From Prinia subflava (taxonomy: Eukaryota; Chordata; Aves; Passeriformes; Cisticolidae): a stretch of 64,000 bases of DNA. This document shows, piece after piece, positions 24,601 through 37,454 of the stretch; within the stretch, counting starts at the first letter, position 1, and each line of letters starts with the position of its first letter. Location: positions 9,180,032 to 9,244,031 of the forward strand of contig NC_086256.1 in assembly GCF_021018805.1 (NCBI RefSeq), given 5' to 3'. The notes under the pieces were generated by a model that ran no database searches, was not told where the DNA came from, and saw only the letters and a program-made list of their open reading frames with translations. Position numbers and translations under genes: made by a program.

Positions 24601-27600
24601 GTGTGAGCACCCCTGCTATAAAACTGACCTGTAGCTAAAAATTGAAGCACTTAGACAGGGGAGTTTCTGAAGACTGAGGCAGGAATTAATGCTGTGGTGT
24701 GACATTTTTTCCTTACTCTTATAGAACATAAATACCAACTATTTCAGATGCTCACTATTAAGAGAGTTATGCTGTCACCACAGTAACTGACATAGGAGGA
24801 ATTCACTAAAAAGAGGAAAAAGATGGCTGTATTTTGAACTGAGATTATTTGGGACAGGGGAAGAGGAATAGCTACACTTGTCATTGAATGCTTAGATTTT
24901 CTTCACTCTGCCTTGAGCTTGGACATGCCTAATTGTTCTACCTAGTTGAATTCTGAAACTGAATCCCATGTAAGTCTGCAGAGAGCACTGAGTCTGCATG
25001 TACTCTTGTCCTAAAAAGTGGATTCTGAGGTTTGATACAAGTTTAAATGTAGCTTTTTTTTTTGTGAGTAAATATATTCCTTTACATTATGAATCTAGTA
25101 TTGGGATTTTTTAAATTTGCTCATGCATAATTATTGTATTAAAATATTTATGAAATGAGGATAGATTCTTCATATATTGATGATGTGGATTCTATTTTAT
25201 TTCTTGAGCTGCTGATCAAATATCTATTTTTGTAATACATGTACTGGTTGGTAGAATCTACTTAATTATAGTAGAAGACTAGAGGAGTTATCCTGAACCC
25301 TCTGGTAGTTCCAATGGAAATACATCAGAAACCAGGGAGAAGGCAAAGTTGATTTTTAGATGTCTTGTGGCAAAGCACCCCCTTTCACTTCAGCTGCTGT
25401 TCAGAGAAATCCACCCATACTCTGGATTCCTGGAAACAAAATGTTAATATTGATTTTTTTGTTGTTGTTGTTATATATGATAAAACAATATATTGATTTA
25501 CATTGTCTTTTTACAGCCATCTTTGAATCCAGAAGCTGGAAGACAAAACAACCAGAACAAACCTTTAGGGACACCTTCTGGAGTATGGGGTAGGTAAAGG
25601 TCACTGCACAGAATGCTGATGATGGAGCAGAAAGTTGTAACCAGTGTTTAAATGCTGGGTTTTTCACTCAAAAATATTTTAAAGGTTTAAGACGGTTTGC
25701 TGCTTTCTGTCCTTTGTTGTTTTCCTCCCACAGTCTTCCCTAATCTCTTGGCCTTCTTGTTTATTTAAAACTGTGCTTTTCTTGTCATAAAAAAACAGCC
25801 AGTGGCAGTAATGTCACTGTTCTGTTTTTGCTTCCTGTCATGCTGCAGTTACAATTTCACACAGACATCACTTGAAGGGCAGAGCAGATTGGAGTGAACT
25901 AGACATTAGTTCCTGACTTGGGATCTTCACAGTGGAAATACAGCAAAGCTGTCATAGTTCTGTGGTTTGAGTTTAGCTGATTTTTTTAAACTCAGAGCAG
26001 CCTGGCTTTTGATCCTGAAGTACTTTGTGCCTTTAAAAAAAAGTGAAACCAGATACCAGTTCTAGAAGTTAAACACAGATTTTTAATATCTAGTTGGGTT
26101 AGATACTGTAAATAGTACAGATGCAAAAGAAATTCAGAAACATTTCTTGCAATACTGTTGGGTTGTATTCTTTTTGCATGTTTGTCAGGTAGCTGTTGTT
26201 CTGCTCAAAGCCTAATGACAATATTTATGGGACTCTTATCTATTTATACTATTAGTATTTTTTAAATTGTTGTGCTCCTGGAAATGTGCTTATTTGGCCT
26301 AAGAAACATTAATTGTGCTTGTTTGTAAAAGCAGTGTGTCTTTTTGAGTTATAAGTTATGTAAATATTTTTGCTATGTTAGTGAACTAACAAAGCTGATG
26401 CACCGTTGCTCAAAAAAATGCTCATACCTGTTCTGATTTCTGTAGAATGGTGCAAGGCTGTTAACTGATGTCACTGTAGGTTTTTTCTTTCAGCATCAAT
26501 GGAGCTGTTGTGTTTAAATTAGAAAAGATTGTGTTTAGATATCCACATCCAGTATCTTCCTTCAGAGCTGAAATGAAAGAGCAGCTGATGGTCTCAGAAT
26601 CAGATGTGCCATGTCTTAGATGGAGAGGGAGGAACTGGAGCAGTGTACTGAAGCTGTTCTGAAACTGAACATCTGTATTTCACAATCTCTTGTTTTGTTT
26701 TTACAGAAAACCCCCCTAGTGCCAAGCAACCTACCAAGATGCTGGTCATCAAAAAGGTTTCAAAAGAGGATCCTTCTGCCGCCTTCTCAGCTGCATTTAC
26801 ATCACCTGTTTCTCACCTGGCAAATGGCAACAAAGCCACCACCATTGTCCCAAGTGTCTACAAAAATCTGGTTCCTAAACCTGCAGCTCCTCCTTCCAAG
26901 GTACAGGGGGTTCCAACCAGATCAGTGAACTGCAGATCAAAGGAATCAATGCCCCAACAAGTAGCAGGAGTTGGAATCCAGTATTTTCTGGGCAGTGGCT
27001 TTTAAAGTAGAGGTCTATTTACTACTGAAGTTGTTGTTCTCTGTTAAAATGCCTTTTGGGTTTGTCTGTAGGGAGAACAAACCTCTGACTACACTGCAGT
27101 CTATTTGAATGGGTGTGTCCTCATGCATTAGACAAATCCTTATCTTAGTAAGACAAAGTGAGCACTGCTGGAGAGTTGGAATGTGTGCTGCTATGTGCTT
27201 GAACTGCTCACATGACTACCTTGAAAAATCTTTATTGGGTTACAATACTTTGATGTGTCCAGAACAATTGAGGCCAAGATCAGATTAGATTGTAACATCC
27301 TGCAATTCAGGTGTAATTTAGTTGAGGCTTAAAGACAATCTGGAAAAGCCATGGGGTTTGTGCTATAGTTCTTTTATTGAAGGAAATACAGTTGTGCTAA
27401 AAAAAAACCAAGTAATTTTTCCCCCTAGTTCTAGGCTTAATCTTGCCCATTTTTCTGGAGAACCGATATGTATGGATGCCTTAGAAATTTTGAAGAATTG
27501 ATAGTGAAAGTATTTAAAAAACTAAAAATAAAAAGTTAGCCAGGTTATTCTTTAAAGGGATGTCCAAATACTTTGAGTTCTAAAATTTATTCATTACTAA

Positions 27601-30600
27601 TGCTGGCTGCAATATCCCAAAAGAGTCTTTCTTATGATTACAGTAGATAATTCTTACACACTTTTTATCAAAAGATAAAAGCAAAATAAGAGACTCACAG
27701 CTTCTTTTTGTAAGAAAGCAAGTTTAGAGCTTCTTTCCCTTTTGCAAATTTTTGTTAAGTCAGGTTAAATTCTGCCAGTGACAGAAAAAAATTTAGTGGT
27801 TAAAATGATTATCGAATAATCTTGTCTGAACACTTAATTTGACAGCTGATCTACTTCTTGGTAAGATGAGATAAATTTGCCCATTAGAAAGGTTATTTAT
27901 AAGGAGCTTTTCATTACACACACAGTTTTCAGTCTGTATGTGTTCTTGTTTAGAGTAGGTAAACAAAATGCAAATTCTAATGGGTAGGAAGCCTTCTGTG
28001 GCTTTTATTTTTGCTTTTACAGCTTGATTGATACATGTGTAGATATAGTCTGACCTGGATTTAGTCTGGATGTTTTGTGTCGTCTTTGAAACAAAATGTC
28101 AGAGATACAGTTTCTGACCAGACTGTTAGATTGTCTCTGGCTTCAAAGTAAACAGAATTTTAGTGAACCACAGTGCATACAGCTTGTCTGTGTTAGTGGC
28201 TGTTGTATGCAAAGATCATTTCTGAGGTGTAAAAGTTAATGCTGTACCAATGTAGAGACTGAGAAATGAAAATGTGCTTCTGAAAGTTATGGGAATGTGT
28301 GTTGTTACTGCTGGTCATGATATACCCATTGCTTGACAATGTAGAATTTGGGCATAAAAATCTGTTTAGCTAATGTAGCAGCTTTAGAAACAGCTCCAAC
28401 AAGTGCCCCAGTAATTGCACAGCAGGTTGCTCCTTGCAGCTTGCCATGTAATAACTGTTGCATTTGTTGTAGCTGCTTCTGAAGCCCATGGACAGAGGTA
28501 TCTCATTAATTCAGTCAAGGAGAGCTGCTCATGAAGCTTTTCCTAACCAGGTTCTGAAATTAGACTATGTAGGTTTTGATTCTTCAGATAAAAAGAATAC
28601 ATTATTTAGTGCTCATAGCTGGAATAAAACTGACTGTGATCTGAAGGTTCAGCATCCATCCAAACTTGTGGTAGGGCTTTTTCTTTAGCTTGCTTTACGT
28701 GTTACATAGTTCATTTGCATTCCAGATTGTTTATCTGTATTTAAATCAGAGATTATGGCAATACGTAGTGCCTAAATTCCTTTTAATTAAGTTTTTACTT
28801 CACTGAATCTAGTAGGCCTGGATTACACCTGGATTTGTACCTGAAATATTGCAGAATTGATAACAAAGGAAATGTTCTTTGGCTAGTGGAAAAGATGTTA
28901 ATTTTTGATATGTAGCTCAAGAGATGGTCACATCATGCAGGCTATAAATATGTACTTGGTGAGTTAGCTGCTAATTTCTAAGTGTTTATGCACTGACGTG
29001 GTGCTGTGATTACTGGGGCAGTGTGATATTCTTCGGTGATGGGGATTGCTGTGGGAAGAATTATCTGCTGATGTCATCAGCAGTGCTTTGTTAATGAATG
29101 GTGACCATTAGCAAAACCAAAAGCTGGGGTAGCAGCATATCCTTAGCCAGAAAAGCTGCGTGCATTGATGCCTCTTTAAAGTCACAACCTTCAAGCAGCT
29201 GTAGTAGGATGCATTAGCCTGAAGGCTCTAGAAAGTTATCCAGGAATTGCAGTGCATAAAGATGTAGAGGAGTCAAAACATTCCTTTCTACAAAGTCAGC
29301 AGTATTGGAAAGCTGTCACAGGAAAGCCAAATGAAAAATGGTTTTGTTAAGTTGTACCAAATAGTTCAGAAAGGAAGAGAACTGGTGGCAGTGAAACAAG
29401 AGCATTCTTCCTGGCTAATGGAGATGGCCGATAGTTTACAGTCAGGCAATGCATGAAGGTCACACTCAGGCACCCAGGGAAAGCAGTAGGGGTCTGTCTT
29501 TGGATCTGTCGGAGCTGCCCCTTTGTGGGAGCCTGGAGAACAGCACTGGGCAGCTGAGAGCTGGGAATGGAACAATGCAGCCCTGGAGCTGTGGAGAGGA
29601 ACTTCTTGTCAGAGTCATACTGCACCCTAGTTTTAGTACAGGCAATAAATATTGTGCAGATCACACATATATTCCTGAGGTTTGAAAGGGGATGTTTTTA
29701 ATGTGTGCTGTGAATGCCATAGAATCTATTTGATAGTGTGAGATGCTCATTCTTAAGTTAGAGTGCAAGACTAAAGCTGGTGGCCTCCCCATGCAATGTA
29801 TTTTTTAAAAAATTCATAGAAGAGCCCAGTGGACAGTGACAACATACTGAAATAGTGCCTCTGTTCTCATTGCTGCCAGATTGCAAGATCTGTTACATCT
29901 CAGATTTAACTGAATCCCATTTGTGCATGAATTATTTTACTGGTGACTTGAAGCTGGATTCAGAAGTCCAGTGGGTCAAAGGAACCTGGATGTTTTCATG
30001 TTTTGACAGTGTCTTGCTAGTGCTGCTTGGTACAAGTTTCTTCTTAGGATTGTTTTTGTAAAGACTCTCACTTCACTGTGTTTGTCCCTGACTGATAAGA
30101 GAGCTTCAACAACAGCATTCCAAGTAACAAAAATTTATCTTGAAGTCTTTGCTCTTCAGCCAAATGGCCAGTGTGCTCAAAGGGATACTGCAGAGAGTAT
30201 CCAGGGCAAAACAGCAAGTGATCCTGCACTGTAATAAACTGGCTGCTTTTGCTTCTTTTTCTTGTTTTTGTTGCTAAATTGGTGCAATGATGGACACTTT
30301 CAGAGCCCTAGGAAATAAGTAATTTTCATTCTCACTCTAAACAAAACTATTGCATGATGATCATCTTCCTCATATAGGGAAACTTCATGTCAAGTGATTG
30401 GAAGCCTTTCTTTGTGGTGTGCAGTGTTCCCCTAAGAAATGTCAGTTTAATTGGGATTTTTTTTATTTCCCATCTGTGGGTAGCTGTAAGATGGATTGCA
30501 TTACACAGTGGTGATTCCAGTTACTGAAGGGCAGTGCTGGATTTTCTCTGTGAGCTTCTCATGGTGTTTTACTGAAGGGTGGTGGTGCCCATGAACCAGA

Positions 30601-33600
30601 ATTTTGTGTGATTTGGGGAAAACAGAAGATGCCAGGGGAAAATGATGGGTGTTGAAATAAATCTGTTGAGACTGTTCTCAGAGAGGGAAGAAGAAAATCC
30701 ATACAACAGCCAACATAATGTTGCTTATTTATTTCAGTACTTGCAAGCAACCCCTTCTCATGCCTTACCATTTACTGCCCTGTATTTTGTGTTCTCTTCA
30801 ATACAGCCAAGCCCATGGAAAGCCAACAGAAGCGAACATAAACCAGGCTCACTGTCCTCCACCCGTGACTCTGCCTTTACCAGTCCAGTGTCTGTAACCA
30901 AACCAGCGGTACTGGCAAGTGGCTCAGTCCTCACCTCTCCCAAAGAGGTAAGGAGGGGTTTAGGGATAGGGTGGGAGACTGGGATGTGATAGTGGGAGCA
31001 CTGTCACCTACTGCAGCATAAACAGAATAATGCCCTCTCTGCATGTGGTACCTACCTTTGCACCCTTGAGGGATGACTCACTTGTACATTCTTAGCACAT
31101 TCTGCCACATCAACAATACACTAAAAGAAATAAAAGATGGGGTTTATCTGGCTGTAAAGCCATTGGTGTTTGTTCAACTGTATTAGAATTTCCTTCCAGT
31201 AAAAAAAAAAAGTACTAATGCTTTAAATGGTGTTGTGTAACAAGACATGCGTCAGCTTGGTGGTATGGGAGTGCAGATACCAAGAACTGATGTGAATAGG
31301 TAGGCAGATTGATTCCCATGATGTTTTTCAGTATAGGAAAGGAGGGGGAAGGAAGGTGATCTGCCTAATTTCCTTTCTCTAGAACAACAGCACGAGCACT
31401 CAGTTCTGAGAGGATTGGAGGAGTTTAACATGTGTACATATGACTTTTCAGCTACAGTATGTTTTTAATTTTGATGATGGAAGGAGGTAATCTGTTGAGA
31501 TGAAAACTTGCTTGGCCCTAGTTTAGAGGGAAGTATAGAGAAAACCTTGAAATATAAATCTCATAATATTTCAGGAATAACTGTGACAGACGACAAGAAA
31601 AAAATAACAAAAATAGAACAGACTGATAAATTCCTGGCCAATGCAGCTGCTCTTTACAGGTTCGATTTGATGATCTTGGAAGTCTTTTCCAACCTTAATG
31701 ATTTTGTGATTCTGTAAAGGATGATTCAGAGCATCTGAAATTAGCTTGTTTCAACTGTAGAATTGGGAGATTTTTCTAGTTGTGCCCTTGTCTTGTTCTG
31801 TTATGGACATCACTTCTAAAATAAGGCCTTGTCATCTTTATGATTCTCTGCTTTGCAGACTTGACTTTGCAGCAGCCTGCACATTTTGCCTTAGCCACAG
31901 CTGAGTGTAAAACCAGTCATTAAAGGCAATAGTTAATAAACAGGCACCTGTTACTTTGAGAAACAGATCTTATACTCTGTTCCTTTCCCTTACCTTGCTT
32001 TTCTCTCTCGTTGGACTGTCAGCAGCACAGTTCTTTGTACTGCTGACAGTCTTCCTTTTGTGTAATGCACAGCACAGTATAGACAGCATAAATATGTAAA
32101 ATTAAACAGCTTTCACCTCAGCAGACAGGAGAAAGGCAATCACTTTGTATCATACAGGAGTAATGCCCCCAAGAAGGTCCTCTGTGAAACTCCAGTCAGA
32201 GAAAATGTTTAAAACACAGGTCTGTGGCCAGCAGATAGGACTGGAATCCTGGTTCTCCAGGACTGCTACTCATAGTCTCTGGCTTTTTGTTTCTGAACAG
32301 GGGCTAATGCGCTTCTTGCAGAAGTGGTAAAAATAACACCTTTATTCATAAGAGGCCACAGTGTGTTGAAAACCAAAAGGGTGCCAACTAGCACTGGCCC
32401 TGTCCACAGAAGCCAGTCTAAGACAACCAAGCTACAATACAGCCTGAGTTCTTAAAATGAATTCAGGATTACTTTCCTGTAAGAGTAGTCATCCATGTTA
32501 CACAGACAGACATGAGAACAAATCTGAGGTGATGCATAGTGTTCTCATTCATAAAAACCCAAACACCCAAAAAAAAGGCAACACCAAAAGACAGAGATGC
32601 CTTCATGTTTCAGTCAAAGGGCTAAGCTTATTTTAGAAGAGATGCCAGTTTACTACATTAGTGCTAAAGAAGAATGTTTTGTAAAACATAATCCTTCTAC
32701 AGAAAGTTATGCATAAAACCAGAACTGAGGTGAAATTAATTCCTTTTCAGAAATCTGCTGTTTCTAAACGTAAGATGTAACTGTCTTCCCCTGATGTGTA
32801 GAAATTAAGTTTTAGTACCTCAGTAGTTTATTAGAGATCAAAACAGCCACTAGCAAAGGGTTCAAGATGAGATTTTCAGATTACGAGAAGACATCTAATT
32901 TTAGTCTCCTTTGTTCATTGTTGCCTTCTGTCACTGCAGTCAAACTAATAGTTACATTGAGAGCTTAATTTCACTCTTGTGTCAGCTTTTTATCCTGATA
33001 GCTGCAGTCACTCGTTAAGTCTGCTACAACTGCTGATTTGTTTCTTACTGTGTTGAATTAGGCAAAATCTGAAAGATCTGCCTGAGAAATTATTTCCAGG
33101 CTGCACTCACTTCCTTGCAAGCATTATTTCACACCAGTGTTTCACGTGTAACAGCCATTAGAAATATAAGCTGCAGTTGCTGCCTTGTTTTTGGTCTAGT
33201 TCCCTTGATCTTTGCTCAGAGCACTGAGTGTGATAAAAATTTTTGGCACAGGAGATTCATTTTGAAGAGCCTGAATTTGCAACCTTCACCCGCAGCTTAA
33301 AAAAGTGTGTGGGGAGAAAAACACTACAAACCTCAGGAAATTTGACTGGTTTAATACTGTTTTTTTTAAAGAATCAAAGCATGTACATGAAGAAAAAGAG
33401 TAGTTTTGCATGCAAGATTCTGGTGCCAGTTATCCATAATAATGATTAATTCCTCATTGTTTTAGAGTAGTCAGACATGAACTCCAGCAGGAGATTAAGA
33501 TACTGGGAACTTTCCCATAACATGTTCTTAGATTCCTTTTGTGTGCTCAGTCAAAACACGGAACAGATAAAATTGAAAGCTCACCTTGGTTAGCAGTGCT

Positions 33601-36600
33601 CCTGTTGCAGAGTCATGGCCAGGTACATGCCAAACCAGTGGGCCTGGTTCACAGACTCCAGATTATTAAAAAGTTACACATTGTGGAAGGGCACAGGAGG
33701 GTTCCTTGTGTTCATGCATTGAGGTGAGCAGATTTCCCACAGGCTCCAGGGCTGCCCGTGTCTGGCTCCTCACTGAACCATCTGGGCTGAGTGTACAGAG
33801 CCAGCAGTTGGCAGCGCTCTCTCCAGGGGAGGATTCCAAGGCTCTGGCTGCCTGTTCCACACCTGGTTGTGGTTAGTTAAGGATGTGACCACTCCCTGAA
33901 AGGAGATTACCTCCCCATAGCTTAATTTCAGGGTGGTGTCTGTCAGGATAACTTAAAATGCAAATTTGAACTGAATCTGATTTGCTAATTTTTGTAGGGC
34001 AGGGATCGTGCATGAAGTTTTTTTCCCTAATACTCCTTTGTAGGCATCAGCTTGAGAGAGTTACATTACAAAGAAACAAAATAAACATGTTTGTGGTCAT
34101 GTGAATTGATTCTTAGGGGAAGAAAATTAATTTGGTTTATAATAATAGATGGGAGAAGTGAATGTGCAACACTCAGTATTTTGATGGGAATTTGACATTA
34201 GGCTGGAGGTTTTTGAGGTGTTAAGAGCCACCCAAGGAACTGATGAGTGTCTGAAAGGTGTAAGCACAACCTCTGAAGAGGCCTCAGGTTGGCAGCAGTG
34301 CAGTTTGATTTGTGTGTTCTCCCTCCCTGTGCAGAGTCCTTCCAGCACCACCCCTCCCATCGAGATCTGCTCCTCGCGCCTGACGAAGCTGATGCGCCGG
34401 ACCACTGACAAAAAGAGCGAATTCCTGAAGGCGCTGAAGGACGATAGAAATGGGGAGATAACAGAAAACAGGGAATGTGACAAGCTGGATGATGTAAGTG
34501 CACTGTCCTTGCTGTGTATATGATCATTATTATGGAAGGAGTTGGGGCTGAAAAAGCCCTGAGCAGTGTATGTAATTGAGGCTCTGGAAGAGGAAGGAAA
34601 TGACTCCCACTGCTCTGGCACACATGCCAGTGGAAATAGTGCACAGCAGTGATGGAGGGAGATGTGTAGCACAATGAAATGCAAGTGGATAAGAATAAAT
34701 GAGGTGGAAGGGAAGGTCACAGATGTTGAAGGTAGTCTAGATTTTTTGCAATGATTCTCTGAGGAGAGGAACAGTATCATACTTCAACATCTTAAGTTGC
34801 TTTCCAACTCTCCTGTCAAACTGCATTCACAGAATAGTAGAATTTCGTGCTTGTGAAAGGTGCAGGAATGTGGCTCAAGCCTCAGAGGCTCAGGCCAGAC
34901 CCCCAAATGCGTAGATCTGTGCTTTAACATGTATGTAAAGTGTGTCCTTAGGAGCATTTAATTATCATCATTTTCTTGCTGTCACTCTGGGCTGCTGGTG
35001 GTGGCTTTGCAATGCCAGCATTCGCTCCCTTGGCACAGCAGCACAGGCCACCAAACATCCTTTGTCCTGTGTTGTCCTGTCACAGCCAGGTACACGTTGC
35101 TGCAGCTTCTGTAAAAAACACTGGCTCAAGGTGAAAGGCTTGGCTGGACTTTCAAAGGCAGAAGCTTGAACTTGAAACTGTGCTGTTGGCACGGTCTGTG
35201 CAAGCAGACTTTGATGGTTTTATTTTTCTTTAGATGGAGAGCAACAGCACACCAGAACCAAAGGAAAACTGGGAAGAGAACTGCCATCAGAATGGCCTTT
35301 CTCTCCCTTTGCCGGAGGAGGGGGAAAACCTCTCCCATTCATTGGAAGCAGAACACAGGTGAGTAAATGACAGAATGATGTCTGGAGTAAAGGAGGGTGA
35401 ATCCTTGGGCTGGGTGAGGAAAAGGAAACAGTTTTGAAGAAAACGCAATTTTTAGGAAGGAGCAGTACCTGTGTGTGTGGAGAAGGAGGTGTGTGGCCTT
35501 TGTGACCAGTGCTGGGCTGGGTGGGGTCTTACTGGTAGTGAAACAAGACACCAATGACAGGTGAGCCAGGGTTTTACCAAGGTCTGTAATTAAATTCCAG
35601 TGTTTCTTTAATGCCATATCCCCATTTGTTAATGCTGCCTAGAGATATTTATCTGCCCACACTGGGAGTCAGCATGGGCCAAGGGTGATTCTGGTTAATT
35701 TGCAAGCAGATGTCCTAAATGTAATGGTTTGAAGACACACACCACACTTTGTTTGCACTTAGTGCAGCACTCCAGTGCTGCTTTACATGCTGTAAAAGTG
35801 GAGGAGAGTTAAGAAAATATTTGCTTGGTATCTCAGGCTGTATCTCACATCCATGAATAAGCAGTGTGAGTATCTGGTATAAGCAGATAGTAAGGTTTAG
35901 GAGATTCTGAGCTGTGATATTGGTTGGGTTGCCTCATGTCCTCCTTCAGTGTCCTTGAGTTAGAATTTCAAATCTCTGCCTTCCAGCAGGCTGGTTATGT
36001 ACCCATTGTACAGGGCTGCTGATGGTTAAATATTTGTAAAAGACATTGAAAAATGGTAGGTAAACAAAGGATTGTTGAAGTGGTCTGTGATAGAGAAGAT
36101 TCCCTGGTGAATTTGGATTGATTTACTACAAACCCTTATTTTTCATGGACAAAGTGTTCCTTCCTTTGCCATTGTTGCCTTGCTTTAGTTCCCATGCCCT
36201 TTTTATTTTCTCCACAATCAGGTTATTGAAAGAAATGGGATGGCAGGAATATCCTGAAAACGATGAAAACTACCTTCCCCTCACAGAGGATGAGCTCAAA
36301 GAGTTCCAGATTAAATCAGAGCAGGTATGTTTGCAGCTCTTGCTGCTTGTGACTGCTCTTCTCCCTCTCCTTTTGCAAGGGCTTGTTCTTAAGGGTGTTC
36401 AAGACGAGACTGTCGTAGACTGGATGATTCTGCATTATCCGTGTGTGTATACACAGTTCAATGTGACATTCATTTCCACAAAGGGTTGGTGACAGTTACT
36501 CTCCACACTTTTGCTCATTTTAAAACTTACTTTCATTCCTACAGCGAAGAAGAAACGGATTTGGGAAGAATGGATTTCTTCAGGGCCGCGGCTCCAGCCT

Positions 36601-36691
36601 GTTGTTCCACTGGGGAAGCACTTTTAAGACAAAGATTGAGGACTCAGACACAGAAACAAGTAGCAGCGAAACGTCAGATGACGATGCCTGA
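21679..36691 (+). CDS. GPBP1L1: Vasculin-like protein 1 (GC-rich promoter-binding protein 1-like 1)
   Basis: Coding join: 21679-21738, 22029-22158, 22530-22813, 25517-25589, 26707-26900, 30807-30947, 34335-34493, 35234-35358, 36222-36324, 36545-36691. All junctions are GT-AG and phase-consistent, giving 1416 nt and 471 residues against 474 in human. The first coding exon starts at 21624 after 'ttttcatttacag'. The start MAQHDFVPAWLNFSTPQS is the vasculin-family N-terminus. Later blocks are FEKHGEHLPRGEGRFGVS and RRRHNSSDGFFNNGP (exon 2), a Gly/His/Ser-rich exon ending QFEEEDF (exon 3), PSLNPEAG (exon 4), MLVIKKVSKEDP and SVYKNLVPKP (exon 5), SRLTKLMRRTTDKKSEFLK (exon 7), and the conserved C-terminal LEAEHRLLKEMGWQEYPEND plus LTEDELKEFQ (exons 8-9). 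It ends in an acidic SDTETSSSETSDDDA tail; human adds two residues. The paralogue GPBP1 binds GC-rich promoters and activates transcription in the nucleus; a similar role is inferred here. GPBP1 itself is excluded because exon sequences match the L1 paralogue better. Confidence 0.95.
22159..22529 (+). other. GPBP1L1: GPBP1L1 intron, nothing notable
   Basis: The intron lies between coding exons 2 and 3, phase 1. I see no additional feature. Confidence 0.7.
22814..25516 (+). other. GPBP1L1: GPBP1L1 intron between coding exons 3 and 4
   Basis: 2.7 kb of AT-rich intron with pyrimidine-rich stretches around 23180-23720. I see no repeat family, exon or RNA gene that I can name. Confidence 0.6.
26901..30806 (+). 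other. GPBP1L1: GPBP1L1 intron between coding exons 5 and 6
   Basis: 3.9 kb of intron. The only structure noted is a pair of adjacent dyads: CTGCTGATG-T-CATCAGCAG at 29065-29083 and AATGGT-G-ACCATT at 29097-29109. Confidence 0.6.
31630..31718 (+). repeat. CR1-type LINE, 3' terminal fragment
   Basis: The stretch 'tttgatgatcttggaagtc' followed by 'ttttccaaccttaatgattt' and 'tgtgattctgtaaa' is the terminal motif of a CR1 subfamily (GATGATCTTGGAGGTC...CCAACC...GATTCT). It is strongly 5'-truncated; the left boundary is approximate. Confidence 0.75.
32014..32051. repeat. Short perfect inverted repeat (hairpin)
   Basis: GACTGTCAGCAG (32014-32025) and CTGCTGACAGTC (32040-32051) are exact reverse complements separated by 14 nt. 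The inner CACAG...TTGTA can add four pairs after one mismatch, leaving a 4-nt loop. The flanks do not extend the stem, so it is shorter than a typical pre-miRNA. Confidence 0.85.
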
Positions 36692-36701
36692 AACTGGGCA
36701 C

Positions 36702-36736
36702 AATAAAATTAAAATAAATAAAACCAACCCAATAAA
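36702..36736 (+). terminator. GPBP1L1: Cluster of four AATAAA hexamers after the GPBP1L1 stop
   Basis: AATAAA occurs at 36702, 36713, 36717 and 36731, the first only 11 nt past the TGA at 36689-36691. Use of any of these would give a 3'UTR of about 40-70 nt. Longer 3'UTR sequence downstream also looks constrained, so alternative polyadenylation is likely. Confidence 0.55.
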
Positions 36737-37448
36737 CTCAGTTCATAGTTCAACACGTGTTTGGGGTTGTATAAACTAAACAGAGTTTATTCTGTCTCCA
36801 GTCTGTTCAGTTTTTTCTTTTGTTGTTGATACTTCATGCACAAGGGAAATAATTGTATCCCAAAGAAGAGAGAAATTGGCTTCTTTAGCTTTTTCTTTTG
36901 GTTTTGCCCTAATGCTTACTAGAAGTTTGTGCAGCTAGCAAATTTTGACAAAAATCCCTTGTGGGGCAGTGCACAAGTTCAGTCGTGTGAGCAGGACACA
37001 AGTGGCTGACTGATCTCTGCAACAACAAGCTTCTAACAGTGCCGCCGCATTGCCCAGCGCGCGGTAACGGTGTGCTAAAACAATCATTGTCGATGACAAA
37101 ATGGCTTTTGAAGTTCTAATTATGTTAAATTAATGCTAATAACATGAATATTTTATTTTATTTTATTTTTTTGGCGGCTCGGGGAGCTTCATCACTTAAC
37201 CAGGCGTTTGTGGTTTTCCTTTTTTTTTTTTTTTTGGGTACAGCTGTAAAATATTTGGATATAGGAATTGTTTGTGTTCTTCTTCTTGCAGCCTTGATAT
37301 TCAGGGTGGATTGTAAAATATAAATTTTTTGTGAGATTTCAAAGATTAAGATTATTTTGATAACATTATTTACAGATTTTAAAAAGTGACTATCACATTG
37401 AGTCTGTATGAGGGGGAAAAACTACTGCATCAAAAATAACTAACTTGG

Positions 37449-37454
37449 AATAAA
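37449..37454 (+). terminator. GPBP1L1: Distal poly(A) signal, GPBP1L1
   Basis: AATAAA in 'cttggaataaatattttgc', about 760 nt past the stop codon. It is a candidate for the longer transcript. Confidence 0.4.

Larger units (their letters stand above)
30948..34334 (+). other. GPBP1L1: GPBP1L1 intron between coding exons 6 and 7
   Basis: 3.4 kb of intron containing a CR1 3' fragment (about 31630-31718) and a perfect 12-bp-stem inverted repeat (32014-32051). Confidence 0.6.

Noticed and set aside
34127..34780. 217-codon minus-strand frame in GPBP1L1
   Set aside because: It overlaps GPBP1L1 coding exon 7 (34335-34493) in antisense and shows no conserved motif.
34828..34860. 'cacagaatagtagaattt', reminiscent of a reverse CR1 end
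   Set aside because: The match is too short and the diagnostic 'ggttggaagggacc' block is missing.
36386..36432. CR1-like phrase 'gtgttcaagacgagactg' in the last GPBP1L1 intron
   Set aside because: Only about 20 bp resembles the CR1 consensus and the expected following blocks are absent.
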